DNA of 64,000 bases from Bradyrhizobium stylosanthis (GCF_001641335.1 NZ_LVEM01000002.1:1434123-1498122), one strand, 5' to 3'. Shown: positions 44,165 through 52,547, counted from the stretch's first letter. Notes: generated by a model not told the origin, from the sequence alone. Numbers and translations are program-made.

Positions 44165-45279
44165 CCATTCCCTCCGGCACGTTCCAAATCGCTGAGGCCG
44201 GCAATGCCTGTCAGCCGCGGCTCGGAGATGCCGAGCACCTTGAACATCGAGCCCATGCCGCTGCGCCCCGTGTCCGTGAGGCGCTTGAGCGCGACCGAAA
44301 TGTCGGTGGCGACCTCGGGCGTCGCCTTCTGGATCAGGGCGGCGGCGCGGGTGTCGATGCCGACACGCTTGAGGAAGTCGCCCTGCGTCACCGGACCGTG
44401 CACGCGGGCGCCGACGTCTTCCGCCGCACGCGCGAGCGCCTGGAAGTCGACATGGGCGGTGACGTCGGCCTGGCCCGGCGCCTTCAAGGGATCGGTGAAG
44501 GTGTGGCGCGCGATCGCCTGGAAGGTGTCGCCGGCGTCGCTGCGCAGATGGCCGTAATCGATGATCAGTGCCGCACCGTCCTGGTCGCGCACGCGCGTGG
44601 CGAGCTTCATGACCTCGCCGTCCGGCCGCCATTCGAACACTGCGCCGACGGGCGCGGCGCGCACCAAGGGCGGCAGCAGCACGTCGAAGCGCGGCGTCGG
44701 CTCGGCGGCCGCGCCGAACTGCAGCCTGCCGTTCGGATCGATCTCGATCACGCGCTCGTGCCAGCCATTCTCGTGGCGGACCATCTGGTGGATCGGCAGC
44801 ACGTCGAAATATTCGTTGGCGAGGATGACGCTCGGTCCCTCCGGCACGTCGTCGATGCTGTCGTGCCAGGTGATGTTGCGCACGCTGGACAGCGTCGCAG
44901 CCTGCCGCTCGCGCAGCACGGGATTGACCTCGACCATGTGGATGTGGAGCGCCTGGTACAGCGGCGGCAACACGCGGAGCGCGCGCAGCGCATCCGCCAT
45001 CATGGTGCCGCGGCCTGGGCCGAGCTCGATCAGCCGCAGGAATTGCGGCGAGCCCATCTGCTTCCACACCGAGGCGGTCCACAGTCCGAGCAGCTCGCCG
45101 AACATCTGGCTGACCTCGGGCGCGGTGGTGAAGTCGCCTTCACGCCCCAGGGGATCGCGCGAGACGTAATAGCCGTAGCGCGGATGCATCAGGCACAGTT
45201 CCATGTACCGCCAGACCGGCATGGGGCCTGACGATTTGATCAGCGCCTTGATCTCGTTGAGTAGCGGCTGTTCGGTCAC
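44161..45279 (-). CDS. NDUFAF7/MidA-family SAM-dependent methyltransferase
   Basis: A protein of 372 residues of the COG1565 family. The start includes MHPRYGYYVSRDPLGREGDF and TAPEVSQMFGELLG; the SAM motif is IELGPGRGTMMADALR; later blocks ANEYFDVLP and FEWRPDGEVMKL. The human relative NDUFAF7 methylates an arginine of complex I subunit NDUFS2; whether the bacterial one does is unproven. Start is GTG 45279, 21 bases after lgt. Overlaps pgeF by 4 bases. Confidence 0.92.
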   Translation of the reverse strand: MTEQPLLNEIKALIKSSGPMPVWRYMELCLMHPRYGYYVSRDPLGREGDFTTAPEVSQMFGELLGLWTASVWKQMGSPQFLRLIELGPGRGTMMADALRALRVLPPLYQALHIHMVEVNPVLRERQAATLSSVRNITWHDSIDDVPEGPSVILANEYFDVLPIHQMVRHENGWHERVIEIDPNGRLQFGAAAEPTPRFDVLLPPLVRAAPVGAVFEWRPDGEVMKLATRVRDQDGAALIIDYGHLRSDAGDTFQAIARHTFTDPLKAPGQADVTAHVDFQALARAAEDVGARVHGPVTQGDFLKRVGIDTRAAALIQKATPEVATDISVALKRLTDTGRSGMGSMFKVLGISEPRLTGIAGLSDLERAGGNG

Positions 45280-45300
45280 GGTCCATCTTCTCGAAAGAAA

Positions 45301-46143
45301 TTAACGAATGGCCTCTGCAGGCTTCGGCGCACCGCGCCTCACTGCCAATACAATAAGTACGAGGCCGACAATAAGCATCGGGATCGACAACAGCATACCC
45401 ATGGTTAATCCGCCCCAGAGGTAGCCGAGCTGGACATCCGGCTCGCGGAAATGCTCGCCGACGATCCGGGCCAGGCCGTAGATCAGGATGAAGCTGCCGA
45501 GGATCAGCCCCGGCCGCTTCAGGGCGCCGCGGCGGATCATCACGGCGAGCACGATGAACAGCAGCAGGCCCTCCATGCCCGCTTCATAAAGCTGGCTCGG
45601 ATGGCGCGGCACGTCGCCGCCGGTCGGAAAGATCATGGCCCAGGGCAGGCTGGGGTCGGCGGCGCGGCCCCACAATTCGCCGTTGATGAAGTTGGTGAGC
45701 CGCACCAGGAAAATCCCGATCGGCGCCACGCCGCAGGTGATGTCGCCGAGCGACAGGATCGAGATGCCGTGCTTGCGGGCGAACCACATCACCGCGACGA
45801 CGCAGCCGAGGAAGCCGCCGTGGAACGACATGCCGCCTTCCCACAATCGGAAGATGGCGGCCGGATGCTCGATGAAGAAGGGCAGGTTGTAGAACAGCAC
45901 GTAACCGGTGCGGCCGCCGACGATGATGCCGAGCGTCACCCACAGGATGAAGTCGTCGATCTGCACCAGGCTGATCGGCGACGAACCGGACCACAGCCTG
46001 TCGTTCTTGATCAGCGCGCGCGCATAGAGCCAGCCGATCGTGATCCCGCAGATATAGCCGAGCGCGTACCAGCGGATCGCGAACGGCCCGATCTGGAGTG
46101 CGATCGGGCTGAACGAGGGAAAGTCGATGAGCAGAAAGGGCAT
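45301..46143 (-). CDS. lgt: Prolipoprotein diacylglyceryl transferase
   Basis: A protein of 280 residues with seven membrane helices. The Lgt signature is GGRTGYVLFYN, and HPSQLYEAGMEG and ARIVGEHFREPD carry conserved residues. It moves diacylglyceryl from phosphatidylglycerol to the lipobox Cys, the step before LspA. ATG 46143 follows GAAGGCGCG. It is 15 bases after the dienelactone hydrolase gene. Confidence 0.97.
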   Translation of the reverse strand: MPFLLIDFPSFSPIALQIGPFAIRWYALGYICGITIGWLYARALIKNDRLWSGSSPISLVQIDDFILWVTLGIIVGGRTGYVLFYNLPFFIEHPAAIFRLWEGGMSFHGGFLGCVVAVMWFARKHGISILSLGDITCGVAPIGIFLVRLTNFINGELWGRAADPSLPWAMIFPTGGDVPRHPSQLYEAGMEGLLLFIVLAVMIRRGALKRPGLILGSFILIYGLARIVGEHFREPDVQLGYLWGGLTMGMLLSIPMLIVGLVLIVLAVRRGAPKPAEAIR

Positions 46144-46158
46144 CGCGCCTTCTATGGT

Positions 46159-46890
46159 CTAGACGAGATTGCGGCGGTAGAGCGCCAGCAGCCGCTCCCA
46201 GTGCCGCTCGGCGGCGTCGCGGTCGTAGACCGGGCGCTTGGGAAAGGCAAAGCCGTGATGCGTGCCGGGATAGATCTCGACCTCGGCCTTCGCGCCGCTC
46301 ATGCCCTGCTTGACCTTCTCGATGATCTCCGTGGGCGCGTAGATGTCGGTCTCGGCGCAGGCGAAATAGAGTTCCGCTTTGGTCTTGCTCGCCGCGAGAT
46401 GCGGGCTGTCGTCCTGATCGGTCGCAAGCTGGGTGCCGTAGACCGAGGCGGCGGCCTTGACGCGATCGGGGAAGTGCGTGGCGGCGTTGACGGCGTAACG
46501 GCCGCTCATGCAATAGCCGACGGTGCCGACGATCTTGGTGTTCGCCGCCGCCTGGCCTTCCGCATAAGTGAGCAGCGCGCGCGTGTCGTCCATGATCATC
46601 GGGATGGTGAGCGAGCCCATCAGTGCGAACATGCGCTTGCGTTCCGGCGCGTTCGGATCGGCGGGCAGTGCCCCGAGCTCCATCACGCCGGAGCGGTAAT
46701 ACAGGTTCGGCAGCATCACGTAATAGCCCGATGTCGTGAGCCGGCGCGCCATGTCGCGCAGCTCTTCGCGGATCGCCGGCGCATCCATGTAGAACAGGAC
46801 GACCGGGAACGGGCCGCCACGTTCGGGATGGCTGATGAAAGTTGCGGTGTGGCCGTCCTTGGTGGGGATCGCGATCTGCTGGTCGATCAT
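46159..46890 (-). CDS. Dienelactone hydrolase family protein
   Basis: A protein of 243 residues with alpha/beta hydrolase fold. The nucleophile is C127 in GYCMSG, as in dienelactone hydrolase, and the catalytic His is in THHGFAF; the acid is probably in the segment ETDIYAP. The reaction may be lactone opening or another ester hydrolysis. It heads the operon with lgt, the MidA-like gene and pgeF. Confidence 0.9.
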   Translation of the reverse strand: MIDQQIAIPTKDGHTATFISHPERGGPFPVVLFYMDAPAIREELRDMARRLTTSGYYVMLPNLYYRSGVMELGALPADPNAPERKRMFALMGSLTIPMIMDDTRALLTYAEGQAAANTKIVGTVGYCMSGRYAVNAATHFPDRVKAAASVYGTQLATDQDDSPHLAASKTKAELYFACAETDIYAPTEIIEKVKQGMSGAKAEVEIYPGTHHGFAFPKRPVYDRDAAERHWERLLALYRRNLV

Positions 46891-47058
46891 CTCGTGCGCT
46901 TTCTGATTCTTGTTATGCAGGGACGTTGATTACGATTGCAAGGAAACCGGGGCATGACAAGGATACCGCCGCTTCGCCCTTGAACCCCAGGCTGCGGATT
47001 GCCATTGTCCTTTTGCGCGTTCGCGCAAAGTTTATCGGCAGGCTGCCAGGAGACCGAC

Positions 47059-47310
47059 ATGACCCAGACCAACAACCGGTTTTTCGACGAGATCGGCCGC
47101 CTGATGAACGACGCCGCCGGTGCGGCCCAGGGCGTCAAGCGCGAGTTCGACACCGTGATGCGCACCCAGGCCGAAAAATTCCTGCGCGACATGGACCTCG
47201 TCAAGCGCGAGGAGTTCGAGGCGGTCAAGGACATGGCCCGCCTCGCCCGCGAGGAGAACGAGGCCCTGAAGGCGCGCATCGCGGCGCTGGAGGCCAAGCT
47301 CGGCGGGTAA
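47059..47310 (+). CDS. Ubiquinone-biosynthesis accessory factor UbiK family protein
   Basis: A protein of 83 residues of the BMFP/UbiK family: an amphipathic N-terminus (FFDEIGRLMNDAAGAAQGVK) and a C-terminal coiled coil (LAREENEALKARIAALEAKL) that forms trimers. UbiK helps aerobic ubiquinone synthesis in E. coli. ATG 47059 follows CCAGGAGACCGAC. Divergent from the dienelactone hydrolase operon. Confidence 0.88.
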   Translation: MTQTNNRFFDEIGRLMNDAAGAAQGVKREFDTVMRTQAEKFLRDMDLVKREEFEAVKDMARLAREENEALKARIAALEAKLGG

Positions 47311-47320
47311 TGCCGGCCCC

Positions 47321-47401
47321 GTAGCCCGGATGGAGCGCAGCGCAATCCGGGTCAGTTCCGCGCGTGTGACCCCGGATTTCGCTCCGCTCCATCCGGGCTA
47401 C
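47321..47401. repeat. Dispersed palindromic repeat, family C-like
   Basis: Perfect 17-base terminal inverted repeat: GTAGCCCGGATGGAGCG (47321-47337) and CGCTCCATCCGGGCTAC (47385-47401). Confidence 0.85.
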
Positions 47402-47509
47402 TCCGTGCCGCCCACCAGCCCATTCTCCTTGTCATTTCCGCATCTTCCGGGTAAAAGCCCGCCACGTCCGCGGCCCCCGCACCCCTGGAGGCTTGCTGTG
47501 GACGATGCC

Positions 47510-47530
47510 ATGGGCCGCGCTGCGGCCCAT
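47510..47530 (+). promoter_or_regulatory. Hairpin in the rplY leader
   Basis: Perfect 9-base arms ATGGGCCGC and GCGGCCCAT with a GCT loop, ending 30 bases before the rplY start and followed by TAACTTTTGC. It could act as a weak attenuator or an autoregulatory leader structure. Confidence 0.5.
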
Positions 47531-47560
47531 TAACTTTTGCAAAAACAAGGACTTAACGAC

Positions 47561-48280
47561 ATGGCGACGACCGTCAAGGAATTGAAGGCGACCGCACGTC
47601 CGAAGAGCGGCAAGGGGGCCGCCCGGGCTGAGCGTCGCGCCGGGCGAGTTCCCGGAGTGATCTATGGTAACAACCAGCCCCCCGTCACGATCTCGATCGA
47701 AGATCGTGAACTGCGCCAGCGCATCCTCGCCGGCCGGTTCTTGACCACGCTGGTGGACATCGATCTCGAGGGCAAGAAGCACCGCGTGATTCCGCGCGAC
47801 TACCACCTCGATCCGGTCAAGGACTTCCCGATCCATGTCGACTTCATGCGGCTCGGCGAAGGCGCCACCATCCGCATCAGCGTGCCCCTGCACGTGGTGA
47901 AGGCGGAAGGCTCGCCCGGCGTGAAGCGCGGCGGCACCGTCAACATCGTCGCCCACGCGATCGAGCTCGAGTGCGGTGTCGAGAGCATTCCGCAGTACAT
48001 CGAAGCCGACGTCGGCTCGCTCGAAATCGGTCACTCCCTGCATCTGGCCGACATCAAGCTGCCGGCCGGCGTGAAGGCGCTGACCCGCGAGGACGCGACC
48101 CTCGTCACCATCGTGCCGCCGTCCGGCTACGCCGAAGAGCAGAAGGCCGCTGCTGCGGCTGCTGCTGGTGGCGCGGCTCCGGGCGCTGCGGCTGCTCCGG
48201 CGGCTGGCGCTGCGGCTCCGGCTGCTGCTGCTCCCGCGGCTGCTGCCAAGGCTCCCGCCGGCGGCGACAAGAAGAAGTAA
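47561..48280 (+). CDS. rplY: 50S ribosomal protein L25/general stress protein Ctc
   Basis: A protein of 239 residues. The N-terminal L25 domain binds 5S rRNA (RRAGRVPGVIYGN) and is followed by the TL5/CTC beta domain. The last 45 residues are an Ala/Pro-rich low-complexity tail ending GGDKKK. The ATG follows CAAGGACTTAACGAC. It is 58 bases before pth; the rplY-pth-ychF order is widespread. Confidence 0.96.
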   Translation: MATTVKELKATARPKSGKGAARAERRAGRVPGVIYGNNQPPVTISIEDRELRQRILAGRFLTTLVDIDLEGKKHRVIPRDYHLDPVKDFPIHVDFMRLGEGATIRISVPLHVVKAEGSPGVKRGGTVNIVAHAIELECGVESIPQYIEADVGSLEIGHSLHLADIKLPAGVKALTREDATLVTIVPPSGYAEEQKAAAAAAAGGAAPGAAAAPAAGAAAPAAAAPAAAAKAPAGGDKKK

Positions 48281-48292
48281 TCTCTCAAAGCT

Positions 48293-48317
48293 GGCGCGCG
48301 GTCTCTAGCCGCGCGCC
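48293..48317 (+). terminator. Intercistronic hairpin between rplY and pth
   Basis: Arms GGCGCGCGG (48293-48301) and CCGCGCGCC (48309-48317), loop TCTCTAG. No T-run, so more likely an mRNA processing or stability element than a terminator. Confidence 0.45.
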
Positions 48318-48338
48318 GAGCGAGGGGCGCGCCGCGTC

Positions 48339-48950
48339 ATGCGACTCTTTGTTGGGCTCGGCAATCCCGGCGCGAAATACGCACGTAACCGGCACAATAT
48401 CGGCTTCATGGCCGTCGACGAAATCGCGCGGCGTCATGGTTTTGCACCATGGCGCCGTCGTTTTCAGGGCGAGACCTCGGAAGGCACGCTCGGCACCGAG
48501 CGCGTGATCCTGCTCAAGCCCACGACCTACATGAACGATTCCGGCCGCGCCGTGCAGGAAGCGGCGAGCTTCTTCAAGATTGCGCCGGGCGACGTCACCG
48601 TGTTCCACGACGAGCTCGAACTGCCGCCGGGCAAGGTCCGCGTGAAGATCGGCGGCGGCATTGCCGGCCATAACGGCCTGCGCTCGATCTCGGCGCATAT
48701 CGGCAACGACTACCGCCGGGTGCGGCTCGGCATCGGTCATCCCGGCGTCAAGGAAATGGTGCACGGCCACGTGCTGTCGGACTTCGCCAAGGCCGACAAC
48801 GACTGGGTGACGACGCTCTGCGACGCGGTCGCCGAGCACGCCGCACTGGTCGCCAAGGGCACGGACGCGACCTTCGCCAACAGGGTGCATCTGGCCATGC
48901 AGGCGAAGGGATTTTTGACCAAGGACGAGAACGGAGAGAAATCGAACTGA
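48339..48950 (+). CDS. pth: Peptidyl-tRNA hydrolase
   Basis: A protein of 203 residues. The family start GLGNPGAKYARNRHNIGFM carries the catalytic His19, and the block FHDELELPPGKVRVK and GGGIAGHNGLRS completes the active site. It frees tRNA from peptidyl-tRNA dropped by ribosomes. It lies between rplY and ychF; a family A repeat separates it from ychF. Confidence 0.97.
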   Translation: MRLFVGLGNPGAKYARNRHNIGFMAVDEIARRHGFAPWRRRFQGETSEGTLGTERVILLKPTTYMNDSGRAVQEAASFFKIAPGDVTVFHDELELPPGKVRVKIGGGIAGHNGLRSISAHIGNDYRRVRLGIGHPGVKEMVHGHVLSDFAKADNDWVTTLCDAVAEHAALVAKGTDATFANRVHLAMQAKGFLTKDENGEKSN

Positions 48951-48960
48951 TCTCTCTCCG

Positions 48961-49050
48961 TCATGGCCGGGCTTGACCCGGCCATCCACGGCTTTCTTTC
49001 TCCGCGGAGCGAAGGACGTGGATGCCCGGCACAAGGCCGGGCATGACGAC
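48961..49050. repeat. Dispersed palindromic repeat, family A
   Basis: TCATGGCCGGGCTTGACCCG at the left and GCACAAGGCCGGGCATGACG at the right, with CCACGGC/GACGTGG inside. Confidence 0.8.
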
Positions 49051-49094
49051 TTCAACGAACACACGCGCCCGCGGCGCGAAGACTGGATGAGACC

Positions 49095-50192
49095 ATGGGA
49101 TTCAAATGCGGGATCGTCGGATTGCCCAATGTCGGCAAGTCGACCTTGTTCAACGCGCTGACCGAGACGGCCGCGGCGCAGGCTGCGAACTATCCGTTCT
49201 GCACCATCGAGCCGAATGTCGGCGAGGTCGCCGTGCCTGATCCCAGGCTCGACAAGCTCGCGGCGATCGCCAAGTCGGCGCAGATCATTCCGACCCGGCT
49301 GACCTTCGTCGACATCGCCGGCCTCGTGCGCGGCGCCTCCAAGGGTGAAGGTCTCGGCAACCAGTTCCTCGCCAACATCCGCGAGGTCGACGCCATCGCG
49401 CATGTCGTGCGCTGCTTCGAGGACTCCGACATCACCCATGTCGAGGGCAAGATCGCCCCGCTCGCCGACATCGAGACCATCGAGACCGAGCTGATGCTCG
49501 CCGACCTCGACAGCCTCGAGAAGCGCGTCGACAACCTCACCAAGAAGGCCAAGGGCAACGACAAGGACGCCAAGGAGCAGCTCGACCTCGTCAACCGCAC
49601 CCTGGTGCTGCTGCGCGACGGCAAGCCCGCGCGCCTCGTCGAGCGCAAGGCGGAGGAGGAGCGGGCGTTCTCCATGCTCGGCCTGCTGTCGTCGAAGCCC
49701 GTGCTCTACGTCTGCAACGTCGAGGAAGGCTCCGCGGCCACCGGCAATGCCTTCTCCAAGGCGGTCGAGGAGCAGGCGGCGAAGGAGGGCGCGGTTGCCG
49801 TCGTCATCTCCGCCAAGATCGAGTCCGAGATCGCGACGATCTCGCGCGAAGAGCGCGCCGACTTCCTGGAGACGCTGGGCCTGGAGGAAGCCGGCCTCGA
49901 TCGCCTGATCCGCGCCGGCTACTCTCTGCTGCACCTCATCACCTATTTCACGGTGGGGCCGAAGGAAGCGCGCGCCTGGACCATCCATCGCGGCACCAAG
50001 GGGCCGGGCGCGGCCGGCGTGATCCACACCGACTTCGAGAAGGGATTCATCCGCGCCGAGACCATCGCTTACGAGGACTATGTCGCGCTGAACGGCGAAG
50101 CCGGCGCCCGCGATGCCGGCAAGCTGCGCCTTGAAGGCAAGGAATACGTCGTCGCCGACGGCGACGTGATGCATTTCCGGTTCAATACGTAA
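49095..50192 (+). CDS. ychF: Obg-family ATPase YchF
   Basis: A protein of 365 residues. G1 is GLPNVGKSTLF (near 7-17), G3 DIAGLVRGASKGEGLGNQFL, and the G4 position reads CNVEE instead of NKxD, the mark of ATP rather than GTP use. A coiled coil and a C-terminal TGS domain (YFTVGPKEARAWTIHRGTK) follow. It binds ribosomes and takes part in stress response. Standard length. Confidence 0.96.
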   Translation: MGFKCGIVGLPNVGKSTLFNALTETAAAQAANYPFCTIEPNVGEVAVPDPRLDKLAAIAKSAQIIPTRLTFVDIAGLVRGASKGEGLGNQFLANIREVDAIAHVVRCFEDSDITHVEGKIAPLADIETIETELMLADLDSLEKRVDNLTKKAKGNDKDAKEQLDLVNRTLVLLRDGKPARLVERKAEEERAFSMLGLLSSKPVLYVCNVEEGSAATGNAFSKAVEEQAAKEGAVAVVISAKIESEIATISREERADFLETLGLEEAGLDRLIRAGYSLLHLITYFTVGPKEARAWTIHRGTKGPGAAGVIHTDFEKGFIRAETIAYEDYVALNGEAGARDAGKLRLEGKEYVVADGDVMHFRFNT

Positions 50193-50205
50193 GGCACCGG
50201 CGACG

Positions 50206-50306
50206 GTGCCGTAGGGTGGGTTAGCGCAGCGTAACCCACCATTGTCTCTAACCGCGAGGAAGCAGAAGAGGTGGGTTACGCCTTCGGCTAACCCACCCTA
50301 CGGCAC
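50206..50306. repeat. Dispersed palindromic repeat, family C (best copy)
   Basis: Perfect 19-base terminal inverted repeat: GTGCCGTAGGGTGGGTTAG (50206-50224) and its complement (50288-50306). Inside, GTAACCCACC and GGTGGGTTAC pair again, so the whole can fold as a branched structure. Lies between convergent genes. Confidence 0.9.
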
Positions 50307-50317
50307 CTGCGCCTGCC

Positions 50318-50614
50318 TCACTTCATCCCGCCGCCCTGGTCCCTGATCGCGCCGAGGTGCTCATTGATGCGGAAGACGATCAGGATCAGCTCGGCGACGA
50401 TGCGCGAGAACACGATCCCGACCACGACGCTCGCGATCGACGACAGCAGCACCAGGAAGCCGCCGAACGGGCTGATCGCCATCGCGGCGAGGCCGGAGAA
50501 GATGCCGGAGAGGCCGAACAGGCAGATCAGCGCGATCACCAGCCAATAGAAGGTCTTGATGATCGTCGGCGTGATGAAGCGGTCCCATTGAAACAGGTCG
50601 CTGAATGAAAACAT
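50318..50614 (-). CDS. DUF4282 membrane protein
   Basis: A protein of 98 residues with two membrane helices (about 20-45 and 50-80) and the DUF4282 start MFSFSDLFQWDRFITPTIIK. Function unknown. ATG 50614 follows GGGGAGAGCA. It lies alone, divergent from the MaoC pair. Confidence 0.88.
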   Translation of the reverse strand: MFSFSDLFQWDRFITPTIIKTFYWLVIALICLFGLSGIFSGLAAMAISPFGGFLVLLSSIASVVVGIVFSRIVAELILIVFRINEHLGAIRDQGGGMK

Positions 50615-50783
50615 TGCTCTCCCCAGGGCAAATTTGGGTCGCGTGGGTGGATCCTGGCCCTCGGCTGGTCCGACTCAAGACCACCGCCGCCACCGCGTGT
50701 GTAGCACGAGCCATGCGGGCCGGCGGGTTGAGATTGCCGCAAAGTGCGGCCACAATCTGTCATTCCCTCAAAGCTTTCCCAAG

Positions 50784-51236
50784 ATGACCCTGACCTTCGA
50801 AGACTTCCCGCCCGGCCGGTTTGGAACATTCGGCCCGCACCATGTCACCCGCGACGAGATTTTGGCCTTTGCCGCCGAGTTCGATCCGCAGCCGATGCAC
50901 CTGGACGAGGACGCAGCAGCCAAGAGCATGCTGCGCGGCCTGTCCGGCTCGGGCTGGCACCTCTGCTCGCTGATGATGCGGATGATGGCCGACGGTTTCA
51001 TCACCCGCGCGGCGTCGCTGGGGTCTCCCGGCGTCGACGAGGTGCGCTGGCTGTCGCCCTTGCGGCCCGGCGACGATCTCACGCTCGAGGTCGACGTGCT
51101 GGAGGCGCGCACGTCGAAAAGCCGCCCCACGCTCGGCATCGTCAAGTTCAAGTGCACCGCGCGCAACGCCGCGGGGCAGGCGCTCGCCGAGATGACCTCG
51201 CCGATCCTGATCAAGCGACGCGAGGGAGCGGCCTGA
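50784..51236 (+). CDS. MaoC-like (R-hydratase) hot-dog dehydratase, first of a pair
   Basis: A protein of 150 residues with the hydratase-2 motif in FAAEFDPQPMHLDEDAA (Asp/His pair) and LSGSGWHLCSLMMRM. It is of the type that hydrates enoyl-CoA or handles acyl-CoA/mesaconyl substrates. The stop overlaps the start of a second MaoC gene (TGATG), so the products probably form a heteromer. Confidence 0.87.
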   Translation: MTLTFEDFPPGRFGTFGPHHVTRDEILAFAAEFDPQPMHLDEDAAAKSMLRGLSGSGWHLCSLMMRMMADGFITRAASLGSPGVDEVRWLSPLRPGDDLTLEVDVLEARTSKSRPTLGIVKFKCTARNAAGQALAEMTSPILIKRREGAA

Positions 51237-51715
51237 TGCGGTTCTTCGACGACATCGCCATCGGGCAGCGCCGCGAGATCGGCAGCTACACGTTCACCGC
51301 GGAGTCCATCAAGACGTTTGCCGCGAAGTTCGATCCGCAGCGCTTTCACCTCGACGAGGAGGAGGGCAAGAACTCGCTGTTCGGCGGGCTCGCCGCCTCG
51401 GGCTGGCATGTCGGTTCGGCCTGCATGAGCCTGCTTGTCGCCGACGGCCAGCGTCTGGCGCGGGAGGCCGCGGCGCGCGGCGAGGAGGTCGCAATCTGGG
51501 GCCCGTCGCCCGGCTTTCGCGACCTGCGCTGGATCAAGCCGGTGCTGGCCGGCGACACCGTCTCCTACGTCAACGTCGTCATAGACAAGCGCACCTCCGC
51601 CTCGCGTCCCGGCTGGGGCATTTTGACGGCCCGCACCACCGGCACCAATCAGCGCGGCGAAGAGGTCTATTCCATCACCGCCTCGGCCTTCGTGCCGATG
51701 CGCGCGAAAGGTTAG
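51236..51715 (+). CDS. MaoC-like (R-hydratase) hot-dog dehydratase, second of a pair
   Basis: A protein of 159 residues, clearly related to its upstream neighbour: FAAKFDPQRFHLDEEEG and GLAASGWHVGSACM align with the same places. Both keep the catalytic Asp and His. The coupling by TGATG suggests a dimer of unlike subunits. Substrate unknown. Confidence 0.87.
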   Translation: MRFFDDIAIGQRREIGSYTFTAESIKTFAAKFDPQRFHLDEEEGKNSLFGGLAASGWHVGSACMSLLVADGQRLAREAAARGEEVAIWGPSPGFRDLRWIKPVLAGDTVSYVNVVIDKRTSASRPGWGILTARTTGTNQRGEEVYSITASAFVPMRAKG

Positions 51716-51912
51716 ATCTGTTCCAGGATGAACGGGCAAATGAGTGCGCGAGTGTTGCCCGCGCGCTATGGACGCTATTCGGGCCGGCTGCCATAAGCCT
51801 GCGCAACATGGTTACCCGCGAAGCAGTTGGGGGAACCATCGAGTTGCTAACCAATTATGAACCTGTCGCTGTCTATTTGAACGAATAGGCAGAGGTACAG
51901 GGGACGAGGACC

Positions 51913-52059
51913 ATGGCTGACCGCGGCGCACTCAAGTTTGTCGGATTTATCTTCGCTACCGCGACGCTGGCCGTGATGCTGGTCGCCGGCATGGTGGTGA
52001 AGGGTTATGCCGACGGCGCCTACACCCTGGAAGCCTCGACCTTCGACGCGGCCCGGTAA
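51913..52059 (+). CDS. Single-helix membrane microprotein (48 residues)
   Basis: A short gene not found by size-limited prediction. The ATG at 51913 follows GGGGACGAGGACC; the product has one membrane helix (FVGFIFATATLAVMLVAGMV) and a short polar tail DGAYTLEASTFDAAR. Codon use is like the neighbours. The helix is near residues 9-28. Function unknown; a second microprotein gene faces it. Confidence 0.7.
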   Translation: MADRGALKFVGFIFATATLAVMLVAGMVVKGYADGAYTLEASTFDAAR

Positions 52060-52099
52060 GGGTTCGTTAATGTTTCGGGACCGCCTCGCGGTCCCGGCC

Positions 52100-52237
52100 T
52101 CAGCGGCTATAGACGAACGCCAGCACCGCGATCGCAACCGCCAGCAATCCGACAAACCGCAGCATGATCGTGCCGAACTGGTTCGGCGCGGGCCGCATCG
52201 GTATGGGCTCCGTGGTGTCGGGCCGAATGCTTTCCAT
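52100..52237 (-). CDS. Single-helix membrane microprotein (45 residues)
   Basis: A short gene of 45 codons plus stop. ATG 52237 has GGGGGACATTCCAG before it. The N-terminus is Pro-rich (MESIRPDTTEPIPMRPAPNQ) and the C-terminus is a membrane helix (IMLRFVGLLAVAIAVLAFVY) ending SR. It faces the other microprotein gene, with a hairpin (52076-52096) between them. Function unknown. Confidence 0.65.
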   Translation of the reverse strand: MESIRPDTTEPIPMRPAPNQFGTIMLRFVGLLAVAIAVLAFVYSR

Positions 52238-52396
52238 CTGGAATGTCCCCCGAGCCCGGCCGTGGCGGCACGGGCGCTTGGCATTGGTCGCCTGTCAGCG
52301 GCGGACGGTTCAAAGGCGGATTGGCTGGCGGCGCTGACGATGTGAATGCCTGTCCACGGCCGCGGTAGAGCACCCATCACGGCCACACCCTCCGCT

Positions 52397-52498
52397 GTCA
52401 TGCCCCGGCTTACCGGGGCATCCAGTACGCCGCGGCGTCTCGGCCCTTGCCTCACTGTCTCTGGAATACTGGATCGCCCGATCAAGTCGGGCGATGAC
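52397..52498. repeat. Dispersed palindromic repeat, family A variant
   Basis: GTCATGCCCCGGCTTACCGG at the left, GATCAAGTCGGGCGATGACA at the right. The rest of 52238-52605 holds no supported gene, only this element and the terminator at 52548-52582. Confidence 0.75.
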
Positions 52499-52547
52499 AC
52501 CGTTGTCGAGGAGCGATTGCATCCATCACAACACTCCCCCCGGAATC

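Noticed and set aside
51809..51889. A 26-codon frame upstream of the first microprotein gene
   Set aside because: No ribosome site and no recognisable features; may be chance.
52076..52096. Hairpin CGGGACCGC/GCGGTCCCG as an intrinsic terminator
   Set aside because: No T-run on either strand; left only as a hairpin between the microprotein genes.
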